A stretch of DNA of 8,597 nt from Bacteroidota bacterium (GTDB lineage: Bacteria > Bacteroidota > Bacteroidia > Flavobacteriales > Weeksellaceae): contig JAEZWE010000104.1 of the NCBI GenBank assembly GCA_023420435.1, forward strand, positions 1 through 8,597, read 5' to 3'. A program made the translations under genes and the position numbers. Below the pieces are notes generated by a model. It saw only the letters and a program-made list of their open reading frames with translations. It did not search any database and was not told the origin of the DNA. This document shows positions 1 through 6,175 of the stretch, in pieces; the stretch's first letter is position 1; every line of letters starts with the position of its first letter.

Positions 1-36
1 TCGAATGAGAGTCATTAAATAAATTTTTATGTTTTT

Positions 37-477
37 TTAGAAATTGAATGAAACCCCTAAAGATCCATTGTTTCCAAATTCTCCGTAGATACCTACATTG
101 TTGTTGAAGAAATATCTTACACCAAGGTGTGCTCCAATACCAAATTCTCCACCCAAAACTCCTAAGTTAACTCCAGGATAAATATCCCATTTCTCAGGTA
201 AACTTAATGGCTCTTGTAAGTGAAATCCTACTCTACCAAAAACAAAAACGTTGTTATCTTCATTGTTGTCTCTGTACCCGTCGAAATAAATATTTGCACC
301 AGCACCAACGGATACAATTTTTCCTAAACCATAATCATAAGTTCCTGTAATACCCGTTCCATAGCCCCAACCGTTAAATCCAAGTTGTAATTTCTGATCT
401 CCTTTTCCGTTCCAAGCTTGTGCTGAAAGCATGCTTCCCATGAAAATCATTGAGCATAATAGAATTAACTTTTTCAT
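37..477 (-). CDS. Small exported beta-barrel-like outer membrane protein, 146 aa
   Basis: The protein starts with a clear signal peptide: MKK, a hydrophobic core (LILLCSMIFMGSML), then SAQA, so signal peptidase I cleavage near residues 19-21 is likely. The mature part (about 125 residues) is rich in Gly, Asn and aromatics and alternates polar and hydrophobic residues in short strands (GYGTGITGTYDYGLG, VGAGANIYF, FVFGRVGFHL, IGAHLGVRYFF). It ends in SFNF; a terminal Phe is typical of outer membrane beta-barrels recognised by the BAM machinery. No enzymatic motif is seen. The size suits a small 6-8 strand barrel, and similar short uncharacterised proteins are common in Flavobacteriia; DUF6646 comes to mind but I cannot verify it. 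The gene is divergent from the omega-amidase, 106 nt apart, and I found no convincing promoter for it there. An outer membrane location is inferred; the function is unknown. Confidence 0.8.
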   Translation of the reverse strand: MKKLILLCSMIFMGSMLSAQAWNGKGDQKLQLGFNGWGYGTGITGTYDYGLGKIVSVGAGANIYFDGYRDNNEDNNVFVFGRVGFHLQEPLSLPEKWDIYPGVNLGVLGGEFGIGAHLGVRYFFNNNVGIYGEFGNNGSLGVSFNF

Positions 478-506
478 AATTTTTTTAATTTTTTAATAGT
501 TAGTAT

Positions 507-514
507 TAAATTTG
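507..514 (+). promoter_or_regulatory. Candidate -7 promoter element for the omega-amidase gene
   Basis: TAAATTTG fits the Bacteroidota -7 consensus TAnnTTTG exactly. No good TTTG -33 element lies about 19 nt upstream, only a T-rich run at 481-494. Transcription would begin near 521, giving a 5' UTR of about 60 nt. This is a single half-site in AT-rich DNA, so it is weak evidence. Confidence 0.3.
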
Positions 515-583
515 ACGGAACAAAAACAAAGCCAAAAAAAGGCAATTGTGGGAATTCTGTAAGGAAAATTTTAAAATAGTAAA

Positions 584-1345
584 ATGAAAGAATTTATAAT
601 CAAAGGATTAAATTTTGATATTTCGTGGAAAAGAAAAAATCTAAATTTTCAAAAAATAGAAAACGCCTTTCAGGATGAGGAAGCGGATTTATTTTTGCTT
701 CCTGAAATGTTCTCCACCGGTTTTTGCATGGATGCAGAAGAAATTGCAGATCAAAACAATGAGTCTTTAAACTGGATGAAAGATTTTGCTTCAAGGAAGA
801 ATACTGCGATTTGTGGAAGTGTTTCCATCAAAGAAAATGGAAAATTTTATAACCGAATGTATTTTGTTGAACCCAATGGAAATTTTCAGCAATACGATAA
901 GCGACATTTGTTTTCATTTTCGGGTGAGGATAAAGTGTATGCTCCTGGAAACGAAAGGGTTATTATAAATTATAAAGGAATTCGTTTTTTGTTGCAGGTT
1001 TGCTATGATTTGCGTTTTCCGGTTTTTTCCAGAAATTTGGGTGATTATGATGTAGCCTTGTATGTTGCAAATTGGCCAGAGAAAAGAGTTGGAGCCTGGG
1101 AACATCTTTTGAAAGCTAGAGCAATCGAAAATCAGAGTTATGTTTTTGGATTAAACAGAATTGGAACTGATGGAAACGATCTTTTTTACAAAGAGAGCTC
1201 GCATTGTTTTTTTGCGGACGGCGAAGAAATTTCTGAGAAAGCAGGAAGTATAGTTCAGACAAAAATTAATTTAGAAAATTTGAAAAATCATCGCGAACAT
1301 TTCCAGTTTTTGAATGACCGTGATGATTTTACAATAAATTTATAA
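584..1345 (+). CDS. Nitrilase-superfamily omega-amidase (YafV type), 253 aa
   Basis: This is a carbon-nitrogen hydrolase with the Glu-Lys-Cys triad in the expected order: Glu41 in LLPEMFSTGF, Lys106 in QYDKRHLFSF, and the nucleophile Cys140 in LLQVCYDLRFP. The YDLRFP run after the cysteine and the YDKRHLFSF block are typical of the YafV/Nit2 omega-amidase branch rather than true nitrilases or N-carbamoylases. Its length is close to E. coli YafV (about 256 aa). Family members hydrolyse the terminal amide of alpha-keto acids made by glutamine or asparagine transaminases (alpha-ketoglutaramate, alpha-ketosuccinamate); some act in methionine salvage, and related Nit1-type enzymes repair deaminated glutathione. 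The exact substrate cannot be read from sequence. The protein should be cytoplasmic, having no signal peptide. The gene converges on the thioredoxin gene with only 2 nt between stop codons. Confidence 0.9.
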   Translation: MKEFIIKGLNFDISWKRKNLNFQKIENAFQDEEADLFLLPEMFSTGFCMDAEEIADQNNESLNWMKDFASRKNTAICGSVSIKENGKFYNRMYFVEPNGNFQQYDKRHLFSFSGEDKVYAPGNERVIINYKGIRFLLQVCYDLRFPVFSRNLGDYDVALYVANWPEKRVGAWEHLLKARAIENQSYVFGLNRIGTDGNDLFYKESSHCFFADGEEISEKAGSIVQTKINLENLKNHREHFQFLNDRDDFTINL

Positions 1346-1347
1346 AA

Positions 1348-1653
1348 TTAATTTTCTAAATAATGATTCAAAAGTTGTGTTAAGGTGTTAACATCGTGTA
1401 CACCACTTTCTTTCCACAGTAAATTTCCTTCTTTGAAAATAGCCAGCGTTGGAACGCCACGAACTCCATATTCAGCGGCAATAGCTGGATATTGATCCAC
1501 ATCAATTTTTACAATTCTTGCTTTTTCGCCAACATTTTCTTTCACCGTATTTAAGACAGAAGACTGCACTTTACATGGACCACACCAAGTTGCGAAAAAG
1601 TCAATAAGAACCGGTCTTTCGGAGTTAATTAAATCGTTGAATTTTTGTGACAT
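1348..1653 (-). CDS. Thioredoxin, 101 aa
   Basis: This is a single-domain thioredoxin of normal length (about 105 aa is usual). The redox motif is WCGPCK with Cys24 and Cys27, and the cis-proline loop is GVPT (Pro68). FFATWC before the active site and VKIDVD (the central strand) are also canonical. No signal peptide is present, so it should work in the cytoplasm, reduced by thioredoxin reductase. It lies 23 nt downstream of the persulfide dioxygenase/rhodanese gene on the same strand, so the two are probably cotranscribed. In that setting it may reduce protein or small-molecule persulfides, or regenerate the rhodanese cysteine; this role is inferred from position. It may not be the main thioredoxin (trxA) of the cell. 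The 23-nt gap contains only an A/T palindrome (T7A7 at 1660-1673). Confidence 0.93.
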   Translation of the reverse strand: MSQKFNDLINSERPVLIDFFATWCGPCKVQSSVLNTVKENVGEKARIVKIDVDQYPAIAAEYGVRGVPTLAIFKEGNLLWKESGVHDVNTLTQLLNHYLEN

Positions 1654-1676
1654 TTTTTATTTTTTTAAAAAAACAA

Positions 1677-3092
1677 TTATGAATTCAGTATTTTACTTTG
1701 GCAGATAAAATTAGTAATAGGTACTTTTTCGGTTTTTTTAATTCCGTTAAAACCACCTTCAATTTCTGTGAAATTTCTAATACCGCGAGAATTTAAAATA
1801 CTTGCTGCGATCATACTTCTGTAACCTCCTGCACAATGGATGAAAAAATGTTCATCATCATTGATGTTTCCAGCCCAATCTGCAATGGCATCTAAAGGTT
1901 TATTATACGCTTCGTTTACATGTTCTGCTTCATATTCTGACATTTTGCGGATATCCAAAACTTTGGAATTTTCATCAAACTTTTCAGCAAATTCATGCGG
2001 AGAAATTCGGTGAATTTCATCAATTTCTTTTCCGGAGTTTTTCCATTCTTCAAAGCCGCCTTCAAGATAACCCACAACATTATCGAAACCAACTCTGGAT
2101 AAACGGGTAATTACTTCTTTTTCGGTTTCAGCATCGGTAACTAAAAGCAAAGGCTGCTTCACATCAACAATCATGCTTCCCACCCAAGGTGCAAAATCTC
2201 CTTTTAGTCCTATATTTATAGAATTTGGAATAAATCCTTTATGAAAATCAGCAGCAGATCTGGTATCCAAAATTAAAGCGCCGGTTTCTTCTGCAACAGC
2301 TTCAAAATCATTTACAGAAATTGCGTTAAGTCCTTTATTCAAAACTTGGTCAAAACTTTCGTAACCACCTTTATTCATGGCAACATTCATCCCGAAATAT
2401 TTTGGAGGGGCGGTAAGTCCGTCTAAAACAGCGTGAACAAAAGATTCTTTATCAGGCTGGTTTAATGCATAGTTTGTTCTTTTCTGATTTCCTAATGTAT
2501 CCACAGTTTCCTTTTGCATATTTTTTCCACAAGCAGAACCAGCACCATGAGCCGGATAAACGGTGATTTCATCGGAAAGAGGTAAAATTTTGTTTTTGAT
2601 GCTTTCATAAAGTAAGCCTGCAAGTTCTTCTTGGGTTAAGTTTGCAGATTTTTGCGCAAGATCGGGTCTTCCAACATCCCCTAAAAACAAAGTGTCCCCG
2701 GAAAATATAGCCGTTTCCTTGCCTTCTTCATCCATCAATAAATAGGTTGAACTTTCCATGGTATGACCAGGCGTATGAAGAAGTTTTATTTTGATTTTTC
2801 CAATTTCAAAAATTTGATTGTCTTCTGCTATAATTGCTTCAAATTCAGGAGTTGCTGTGGGTCCGAAAACAACGGGAGCTCCTGTTTTACGGCTCAAATC
2901 TAAATGCCCGGAAACAAAATCGGCGTGAAAATGGGTTTCAAAAATATATTTTAGTTTTACATTGTCTTTTTGTAATCTTTCAAGATACGGCTGTATTTCT
3001 CGTAAAGGATCAATAATCGCAGCTTCGTTTTCAGAAACGATATAATAAGCACCCTGTGCAAGACATCCTGTGTATATTTGTTCTACCTTCAT
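1677..3092 (-). CDS. Persulfide dioxygenase-rhodanese fusion (CstB-like MBL-fold), 471 aa
   Basis: Residues 1-240 are a metallo-beta-lactamase domain of the ETHE1/persulfide dioxygenase type: THFHADFVSGH (His54, His56, Asp58), TPGHT (His110), FSGDTLF (Asp133) and YPAHGAGS (His182). The Fe(II) ligands expected for the family (two His and one Asp) are all present. Residues about 255-355 form a first rhodanese fold (LDTRSAADFHKGFIPNS), but its active-site loop reads LLVTDAETEKE with no cysteine, so it is a pseudo-rhodanese. Residues about 362-455 form a second rhodanese with an intact loop HCAGGYRS (Cys420). MBL plus pseudo-rhodanese plus active rhodanese is the layout of Staphylococcus aureus CstB, which oxidises low-molecular-weight persulfides and yields thiosulfate. 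Cys188 in GSACGK is also seen in this group. The setting between a TauE-type permease and a thioredoxin supports a role in sulfide/persulfide detoxification. The exact product is inferred, not shown. Confidence 0.92.
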   Translation of the reverse strand: MKVEQIYTGCLAQGAYYIVSENEAAIIDPLREIQPYLERLQKDNVKLKYIFETHFHADFVSGHLDLSRKTGAPVVFGPTATPEFEAIIAEDNQIFEIGKIKIKLLHTPGHTMESSTYLLMDEEGKETAIFSGDTLFLGDVGRPDLAQKSANLTQEELAGLLYESIKNKILPLSDEITVYPAHGAGSACGKNMQKETVDTLGNQKRTNYALNQPDKESFVHAVLDGLTAPPKYFGMNVAMNKGGYESFDQVLNKGLNAISVNDFEAVAEETGALILDTRSAADFHKGFIPNSINIGLKGDFAPWVGSMIVDVKQPLLLVTDAETEKEVITRLSRVGFDNVVGYLEGGFEEWKNSGKEIDEIHRISPHEFAEKFDENSKVLDIRKMSEYEAEHVNEAYNKPLDAIADWAGNINDDEHFFIHCAGGYRSMIAASILNSRGIRNFTEIEGGFNGIKKTEKVPITNFICQSKILNS

Positions 3093-3125
3093 TTTTTAAA
3101 ATGTTTATTTTCAGTTACAAATTTG

Positions 3126-3156
3126 CAACCATATTGTTAATATTGAATCCCTGAAA
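3126..3156 (-). promoter_or_regulatory. Candidate promoter for the persulfide dioxygenase-thioredoxin pair
   Basis: Read on the minus strand, TTTC (3153-3156) and TATGGTTG (3126-3133) each differ by one base from the Bacteroidota TTTG and TAnnTTTG boxes and are 19 nt apart, the preferred spacing. Transcription would begin near 3119, about 27 nt before the ATG. The 95-nt gap after tauE leaves room for this, so the pair may have its own promoter as well as readthrough from tauE. Confidence 0.35.
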
Positions 3157-3187
3157 TAATGATATTTATCTTTTTTTTAAAAAAAAA

Positions 3188-3988
3188 TTATAAAAAGGTT
3201 TTAAAAAACAGTTCGTTTAAAATAATCCAAATGGCCATGGTTAAAACAAACCATCCAAAAAATGGTCTTAATTTTTTTCCATCAATTTTCTTCGTAATCT
3301 GTACGCCAGCAATAATTCCTGCAACAGAAAGCGCTGTGAAAGACAGGAGAAAATTCCAATCTACCTCGATTTTATCTAGAGAAGAAATAAAACCAATCGT
3401 AGAATTGATGGAAATGATAAAAAGGGAAGTAGCTACGGCTTCTTTCATGGACATTCTTAACAACATTACCAATGCCGGAACAATGAGAAATCCGCCACCA
3501 GCGCCAATAAAGCCAGTAATAATTCCCACCAAAAGACCTTGAGAAATTAAAATAGTGTAATTAATTTCTTCGGATTTTCTAATTCTTTGGCGATCATATT
3601 TTTTAATCATTTTTACCGCCGAGATAATCATGAGAACAGCAAAAAGGATAAGAATAAACATTTCCTTATCCAGCGTAATTCCCCAACGGTTAATAATGTA
3701 CTTGGGTAAATGCGGAACAATAACTCTTCTGGAAAATAAAATTCCTAATACAGAAGGCAATCCAAAAAGTAGGGCTGTTTTGTAGTTAACATATTTTTGT
3801 CTTATGTAACCAACGGAACCAACACTGCTGGTAATTCCTACTACAAAAAGCGAAAGTCCTGTAGCGGTAATAGCATCAATCTTAAAAATATATGCAAAAA
3901 CAGGAACGCTTAATATACTTCCGCCTCCACCAATTAATCCCATTACAATCCCAATAACAATAGCGGCAAAGTAACCGATAATTTCCAT
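3188..3988 (-). CDS. TauE/SafE-family membrane permease (sulfite or sulfonate exporter type), 266 aa
   Basis: This is an integral inner-membrane protein with about 7-8 hydrophobic segments and the internal duplication typical of TauE/SafE (DUF81) proteins. The first half has GLIGGGGSILSVP (residues 17-29) followed by ATGLSLFVVGITSSVG. The second half has GFIGAGGGFLIVP (159-171) followed by AVATSLFIISINSTIG. A basic cytoplasmic loop (KKYDRQRIRK, about 129-138) separates the halves. The length of about 260 is normal. The family moves sulfur-containing or organic anions such as sulfite, sulfoacetate or thiosulfate; the substrate cannot be read from sequence. It begins 3 nt after the stop of the Gre-like gene, which implies cotranscription, and lies 95 nt upstream of the CstB-like gene. 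TauE next to CstB also occurs in the staphylococcal cst locus, so export of sulfite or a product of persulfide oxidation is a reasonable inference. Confidence 0.9.
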   Translation of the reverse strand: MEIIGYFAAIVIGIVMGLIGGGGSILSVPVFAYIFKIDAITATGLSLFVVGITSSVGSVGYIRQKYVNYKTALLFGLPSVLGILFSRRVIVPHLPKYIINRWGITLDKEMFILILFAVLMIISAVKMIKKYDRQRIRKSEEINYTILISQGLLVGIITGFIGAGGGFLIVPALVMLLRMSMKEAVATSLFIISINSTIGFISSLDKIEVDWNFLLSFTALSVAGIIAGVQITKKIDGKKLRPFFGWFVLTMAIWIILNELFFKTFL

Positions 3989-3991
3989 AAA

Positions 3992-4435
3992 TTATGAAAT
4001 AGAAATTATCTCAAAAGTACTGTTGCCTACTTGTACCGAATCTCCAATTTTTTTGTTAAGCAAATTTTTATAAATAGGAGCTTCAGGAGAAATACAATAG
4101 ATTTCTTTAGCATTTCCTTTTATTACGGGTAAAGCAACGCCAAGAAAAAACAAATGCTTCTCCGTTTCTACAAGGCTTCCCAATTCTATTTCTTGATGAG
4201 AATTTTCATTTTGTGACAGTACAAACTCCATATCATTTTTTTCTTTTTGAAGCAGTTTTTCATATCTAAGTTGCATGTCTTTCGCTTGGGTTTGTCTTGC
4301 TAAATCATCAGGATCAGAGGTGTCGTCTTCATCCAAATCAGAAGCTATTTTATATCTTTCTACAGATTGTTTTAAACTGTCAATTACACGTTGTTGTTCC
4401 TCCGGTATTTTAGAGAGGATTTCTTTTCGGTTCAT
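3992..4435 (-). CDS. Gre-factor-like protein (coiled-coil hairpin plus GreA/GreB C-terminal-like domain), 147 aa
   Basis: Starting from the ATG at 4435, the N-terminal half is two charged helices (about residues 3-29 and 46-75) joined by a strongly acidic link (SDLDEDDTSDPDD, about 32-44). The C-terminal half, about 82-147, looks like the FKBP-like domain of GreA/GreB: IELGSLVETEKHLFFLG, then ISPEAPIYKNLLNKKIGDSV and a final strand FEIISI (compare the Gre pattern SP-GKALLGKKVGD-V). This is the Gre layout, in which a helical hairpin with acidic tip residues enters the RNA polymerase secondary channel. The hairpin is somewhat shorter than in GreA (about 158 aa overall). Bacteroidota carry such proteins besides true GreA, and some are misnamed 3-oxoacyl-ACP synthase; no such domain is visible. 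A GTG in frame at 4438 would add one Met; ATG is preferred. Binding to RNA polymerase is inferred. It is first in the run leading to tauE. Confidence 0.7.
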   Translation of the reverse strand: MNRKEILSKIPEEQQRVIDSLKQSVERYKIASDLDEDDTSDPDDLARQTQAKDMQLRYEKLLQKEKNDMEFVLSQNENSHQEIELGSLVETEKHLFFLGVALPVIKGNAKEIYCISPEAPIYKNLLNKKIGDSVQVGNSTFEIISIS

Positions 4436-4457
4436 CACAAATAAATTTGGTAATTAA

Positions 4458-4474
4458 CAAAATTAGCAAAAATA
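4458..4474 (-). promoter_or_regulatory. Two candidate -7 boxes for the Gre-like/tauE operon
   Basis: On the minus strand, TAATTTTG (4458-4465) and TATTTTTG (4467-4474) both match TAnnTTTG. A TTG (4489-4491) lies 23 nt upstream of the nearer box, at the long end of the allowed spacing. Start sites would be near 4451 or 4460, giving short 5' UTRs of about 15-25 nt. Two adjacent boxes could give two start sites; the AT-rich context makes chance matches possible. Confidence 0.4.
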
Positions 4475-4556
4475 AACGGTAATTATAACAACTTTAGATT
4501 GGAAAACTTCATTCTTTAATATTTAATATTCATAGATTTTTCGGTAATTTTTTTTC

Positions 4557-4564
4557 TATCTTTA
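4557..4564 (+). promoter_or_regulatory. Candidate -7 promoter element for the HerA-like ATPase gene
   Basis: TATCTTTA differs from TAnnTTTG only at the last base. A T-run at 4537-4541 lies about 19 nt upstream at the -33 position, without a G. Transcription would begin near 4571, about 26 nt before the ATG at 4597. No Shine-Dalgarno-like site is present, as usual in this phylum. Confidence 0.35.
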
Positions 4565-4596
4565 TCCATTGTTTGAATGAGTAAAATTTTGAAAAA

Positions 4597-6123
4597 ATGA
4601 ATACAAAAGCGAAATTCATCAATGATTTGAACTTGCGATATACTCCTAAAGGAGAGCATATAATATTAGGAAAAGGAATTTTGGAGGGCGAAGTAATTCC
4701 GGAAGTGAATGTCACCATTCCCTTAAAAACCATAAACAGACACGGATTAATTGCTGGAGCAACAGGAACCGGAAAAACGAAAACAATACAGGTTTTTGCA
4801 GAGCAACTTTCTCATGCAGGAATTCCTTCTTTAGTTCTCGATATTAAAGGTGATTTTTCGGGTATAGCTGAAAAGGGAGAGAAAAATTCTATTATTGAAG
4901 AACGTTATTTGAAAACCCTATTGAACTGGGAAGCACAAAATTTTCCGGTAGAATTAATGACGATTTCTGGGGAAAAAGGTGTGAAACTAAGAGCAACAGT
5001 TACCGAATTTGGCCCGGTGTTACTTTCTAAAATCCTGCAGCTTAACGAAACGCAATCCAGCATAATGTCTATTGTTTTCAAATATTGTGATGATAAAGGG
5101 CTGCCATTAATTGATCTGGAAGATTTAAAAAAAGTACTAAAATATATAACTGATAATCCAGAAGGAAAATCCGATTTATCTAATCATTACGGATCCATTG
5201 CTTCTTCATCATTAGGAGCCATTATAAGATCCATTGTTGCTTTAGAACAACAGGGAGCAACAGGTTTTTTTGGCGAAACAAGTTTTGATGTTGAGGATTT
5301 ATTGCAACAAAGACAAGGAAAAGGCGTGGTAAACATTCTTCGCGTTGCAGATATCCAAACACAACCACAGCTTTTTTCAACTTTTATGCTTTCTCTTTTT
5401 GCAGAAATTTACATGACTTTTCCTGAAGAAGGAGATGCCGGGAAGCCGAAATTGGTTTTGTTTATTGATGAAGCCCATTTAATTTTTAAGGAATCTTCAA
5501 AAGTCTTGCTTTCACAAATTGAAACCATGGTGAAATTGATCCGTTCAAAAGGAGTAGGTATTTATTTTATCACACAAATTCCGGGTGATGTTCCTGAAAA
5601 TGTACTTTCACAACTGGGGATGAAAATTCAGCATGCTTTAAGAGGATTTACCGCAAAAGACCGCAAAGAAATTGATAAAGCCGTTGAAAATTATCCCATT
5701 ACTGAATTTTATGATGCAGGCAATTTAATTCAGAATTTGGGAATTGGGGAAGCTTTTGTAACTGCTTTAGACGAAAAAGGAATTCCTACGCCTTTGGTTC
5801 ACACTTTTTTAATTTCTCCAGAATCCAGAATGGATGTTTTGAACGATGCTGAAGTGTCGGAATTAACTTCAAAATCTGCATTGGTAGCGAAATATGAAAC
5901 AGCAGTGAATAAAATTTCTGCCTACGAAATTTTGGTAAACAGAATGGAAGAAGCGGTTGAAAACGCTCCTAAAACAACAAAATCAAAAACAGTAAAAGAA
6001 GATCCAAGTGTTTTTGAGCAGGTTTTAAACAGCAGACAAGGAAGAACTTTTACCAATACCTTAATGAGAGAAGGCGCTAAAGCGATTTTAGGAATGCTGG
6101 GTTTAGGAAGGAGAAAAAGATAA
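4597..6123 (+). CDS. HerA/FtsK-type P-loop ATPase of the YjgR (DUF853) family, 508 aa
   Basis: Walker A is GATGTGKT (residues 54-61, Lys60). Walker B is LVLFIDEAH (286-294, Asp291-Glu292), followed by a sensor strand GIYFITQIP (about 321-329). HALRGFTAKDRK (346-357) carries conserved arginines of the YjgR family, and LDIKGDFSG (81-89) is another family block. The length matches E. coli YjgR (about 500 aa). The N-terminal HAS barrel of archaeal HerA is missing; residues 1-45 are only a short extension. The C-terminal tail (about 455-508) is basic and low in complexity (KTTKSKTVK, ending GRRKR) and could touch nucleic acid. HerA/FtsK ATPases form hexameric DNA translocases, but the cellular role of YjgR-type proteins is not established. 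The start at 4597 is supported by the candidate promoter 33 nt upstream. The gene is followed after 52 nt by an exonuclease gene. Confidence 0.9.
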   Translation: MNTKAKFINDLNLRYTPKGEHIILGKGILEGEVIPEVNVTIPLKTINRHGLIAGATGTGKTKTIQVFAEQLSHAGIPSLVLDIKGDFSGIAEKGEKNSIIEERYLKTLLNWEAQNFPVELMTISGEKGVKLRATVTEFGPVLLSKILQLNETQSSIMSIVFKYCDDKGLPLIDLEDLKKVLKYITDNPEGKSDLSNHYGSIASSSLGAIIRSIVALEQQGATGFFGETSFDVEDLLQQRQGKGVVNILRVADIQTQPQLFSTFMLSLFAEIYMTFPEEGDAGKPKLVLFIDEAHLIFKESSKVLLSQIETMVKLIRSKGVGIYFITQIPGDVPENVLSQLGMKIQHALRGFTAKDRKEIDKAVENYPITEFYDAGNLIQNLGIGEAFVTALDEKGIPTPLVHTFLISPESRMDVLNDAEVSELTSKSALVAKYETAVNKISAYEILVNRMEEAVENAPKTTKSKTVKEDPSVFEQVLNSRQGRTFTNTLMREGAKAILGMLGLGRRKR

Positions 6124-6139
6124 AATTTTTAAAATTAAA

Positions 6140-6165
6140 CAGTTCATTTTCATCTTGTTGAACTG
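6140..6165 (+). repeat. Inverted repeat between the ATPase and exonuclease genes
   Basis: CAGTTCA (6140-6146) and TGAACTG (6159-6165) are perfect 7-nt inverted arms around a 12-nt loop, in the 52-nt gap before the exonuclease start. No T-tract follows on the plus strand, so it is not a convincing terminator. It could be an mRNA processing or stabilising hairpin, or chance. Confidence 0.4.
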
Positions 6166-6175
6166 AAAAGTAACA

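Noticed and set aside
600..1105. Short open frames on both strands inside the omega-amidase gene
   Set aside because: They overlap a gene with an intact Glu-Lys-Cys triad and encode nothing recognisable.
2834..3016. 60-codon plus-strand open frame
   Set aside because: It is antisense to the MBL metal-binding region of the dioxygenase and has no protein-like features of its own.
3171..3187. T8A9 tract after the tauE gene, and T7A7 at 1660-1673
   Set aside because: They are self-complementary, but an all-A/T stem is too weak to count as an intrinsic terminator, and such tracts are expected in gaps of an AT-rich genome.
3159..3542. 127-codon plus-strand open frame
   Set aside because: It lies antisense to the tauE-type gene, whose two conserved repeats are unmistakable. 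Its translation is low in complexity at the start, then Pro/Ile/Lys-rich, with no recognisable domain.
4436..4438. GTG as start of the Gre-like gene
   Set aside because: An ATG follows immediately in frame at 4435; GTG would add one residue and no other signal favours it.
4275..4733. Open frames at 4275-4457 (plus) and 4530-4733 (minus)
   Set aside because: Each overlaps the start of a well-supported gene (Gre-like and HerA-like), and the translations are Ser- or Phe-rich shadows.
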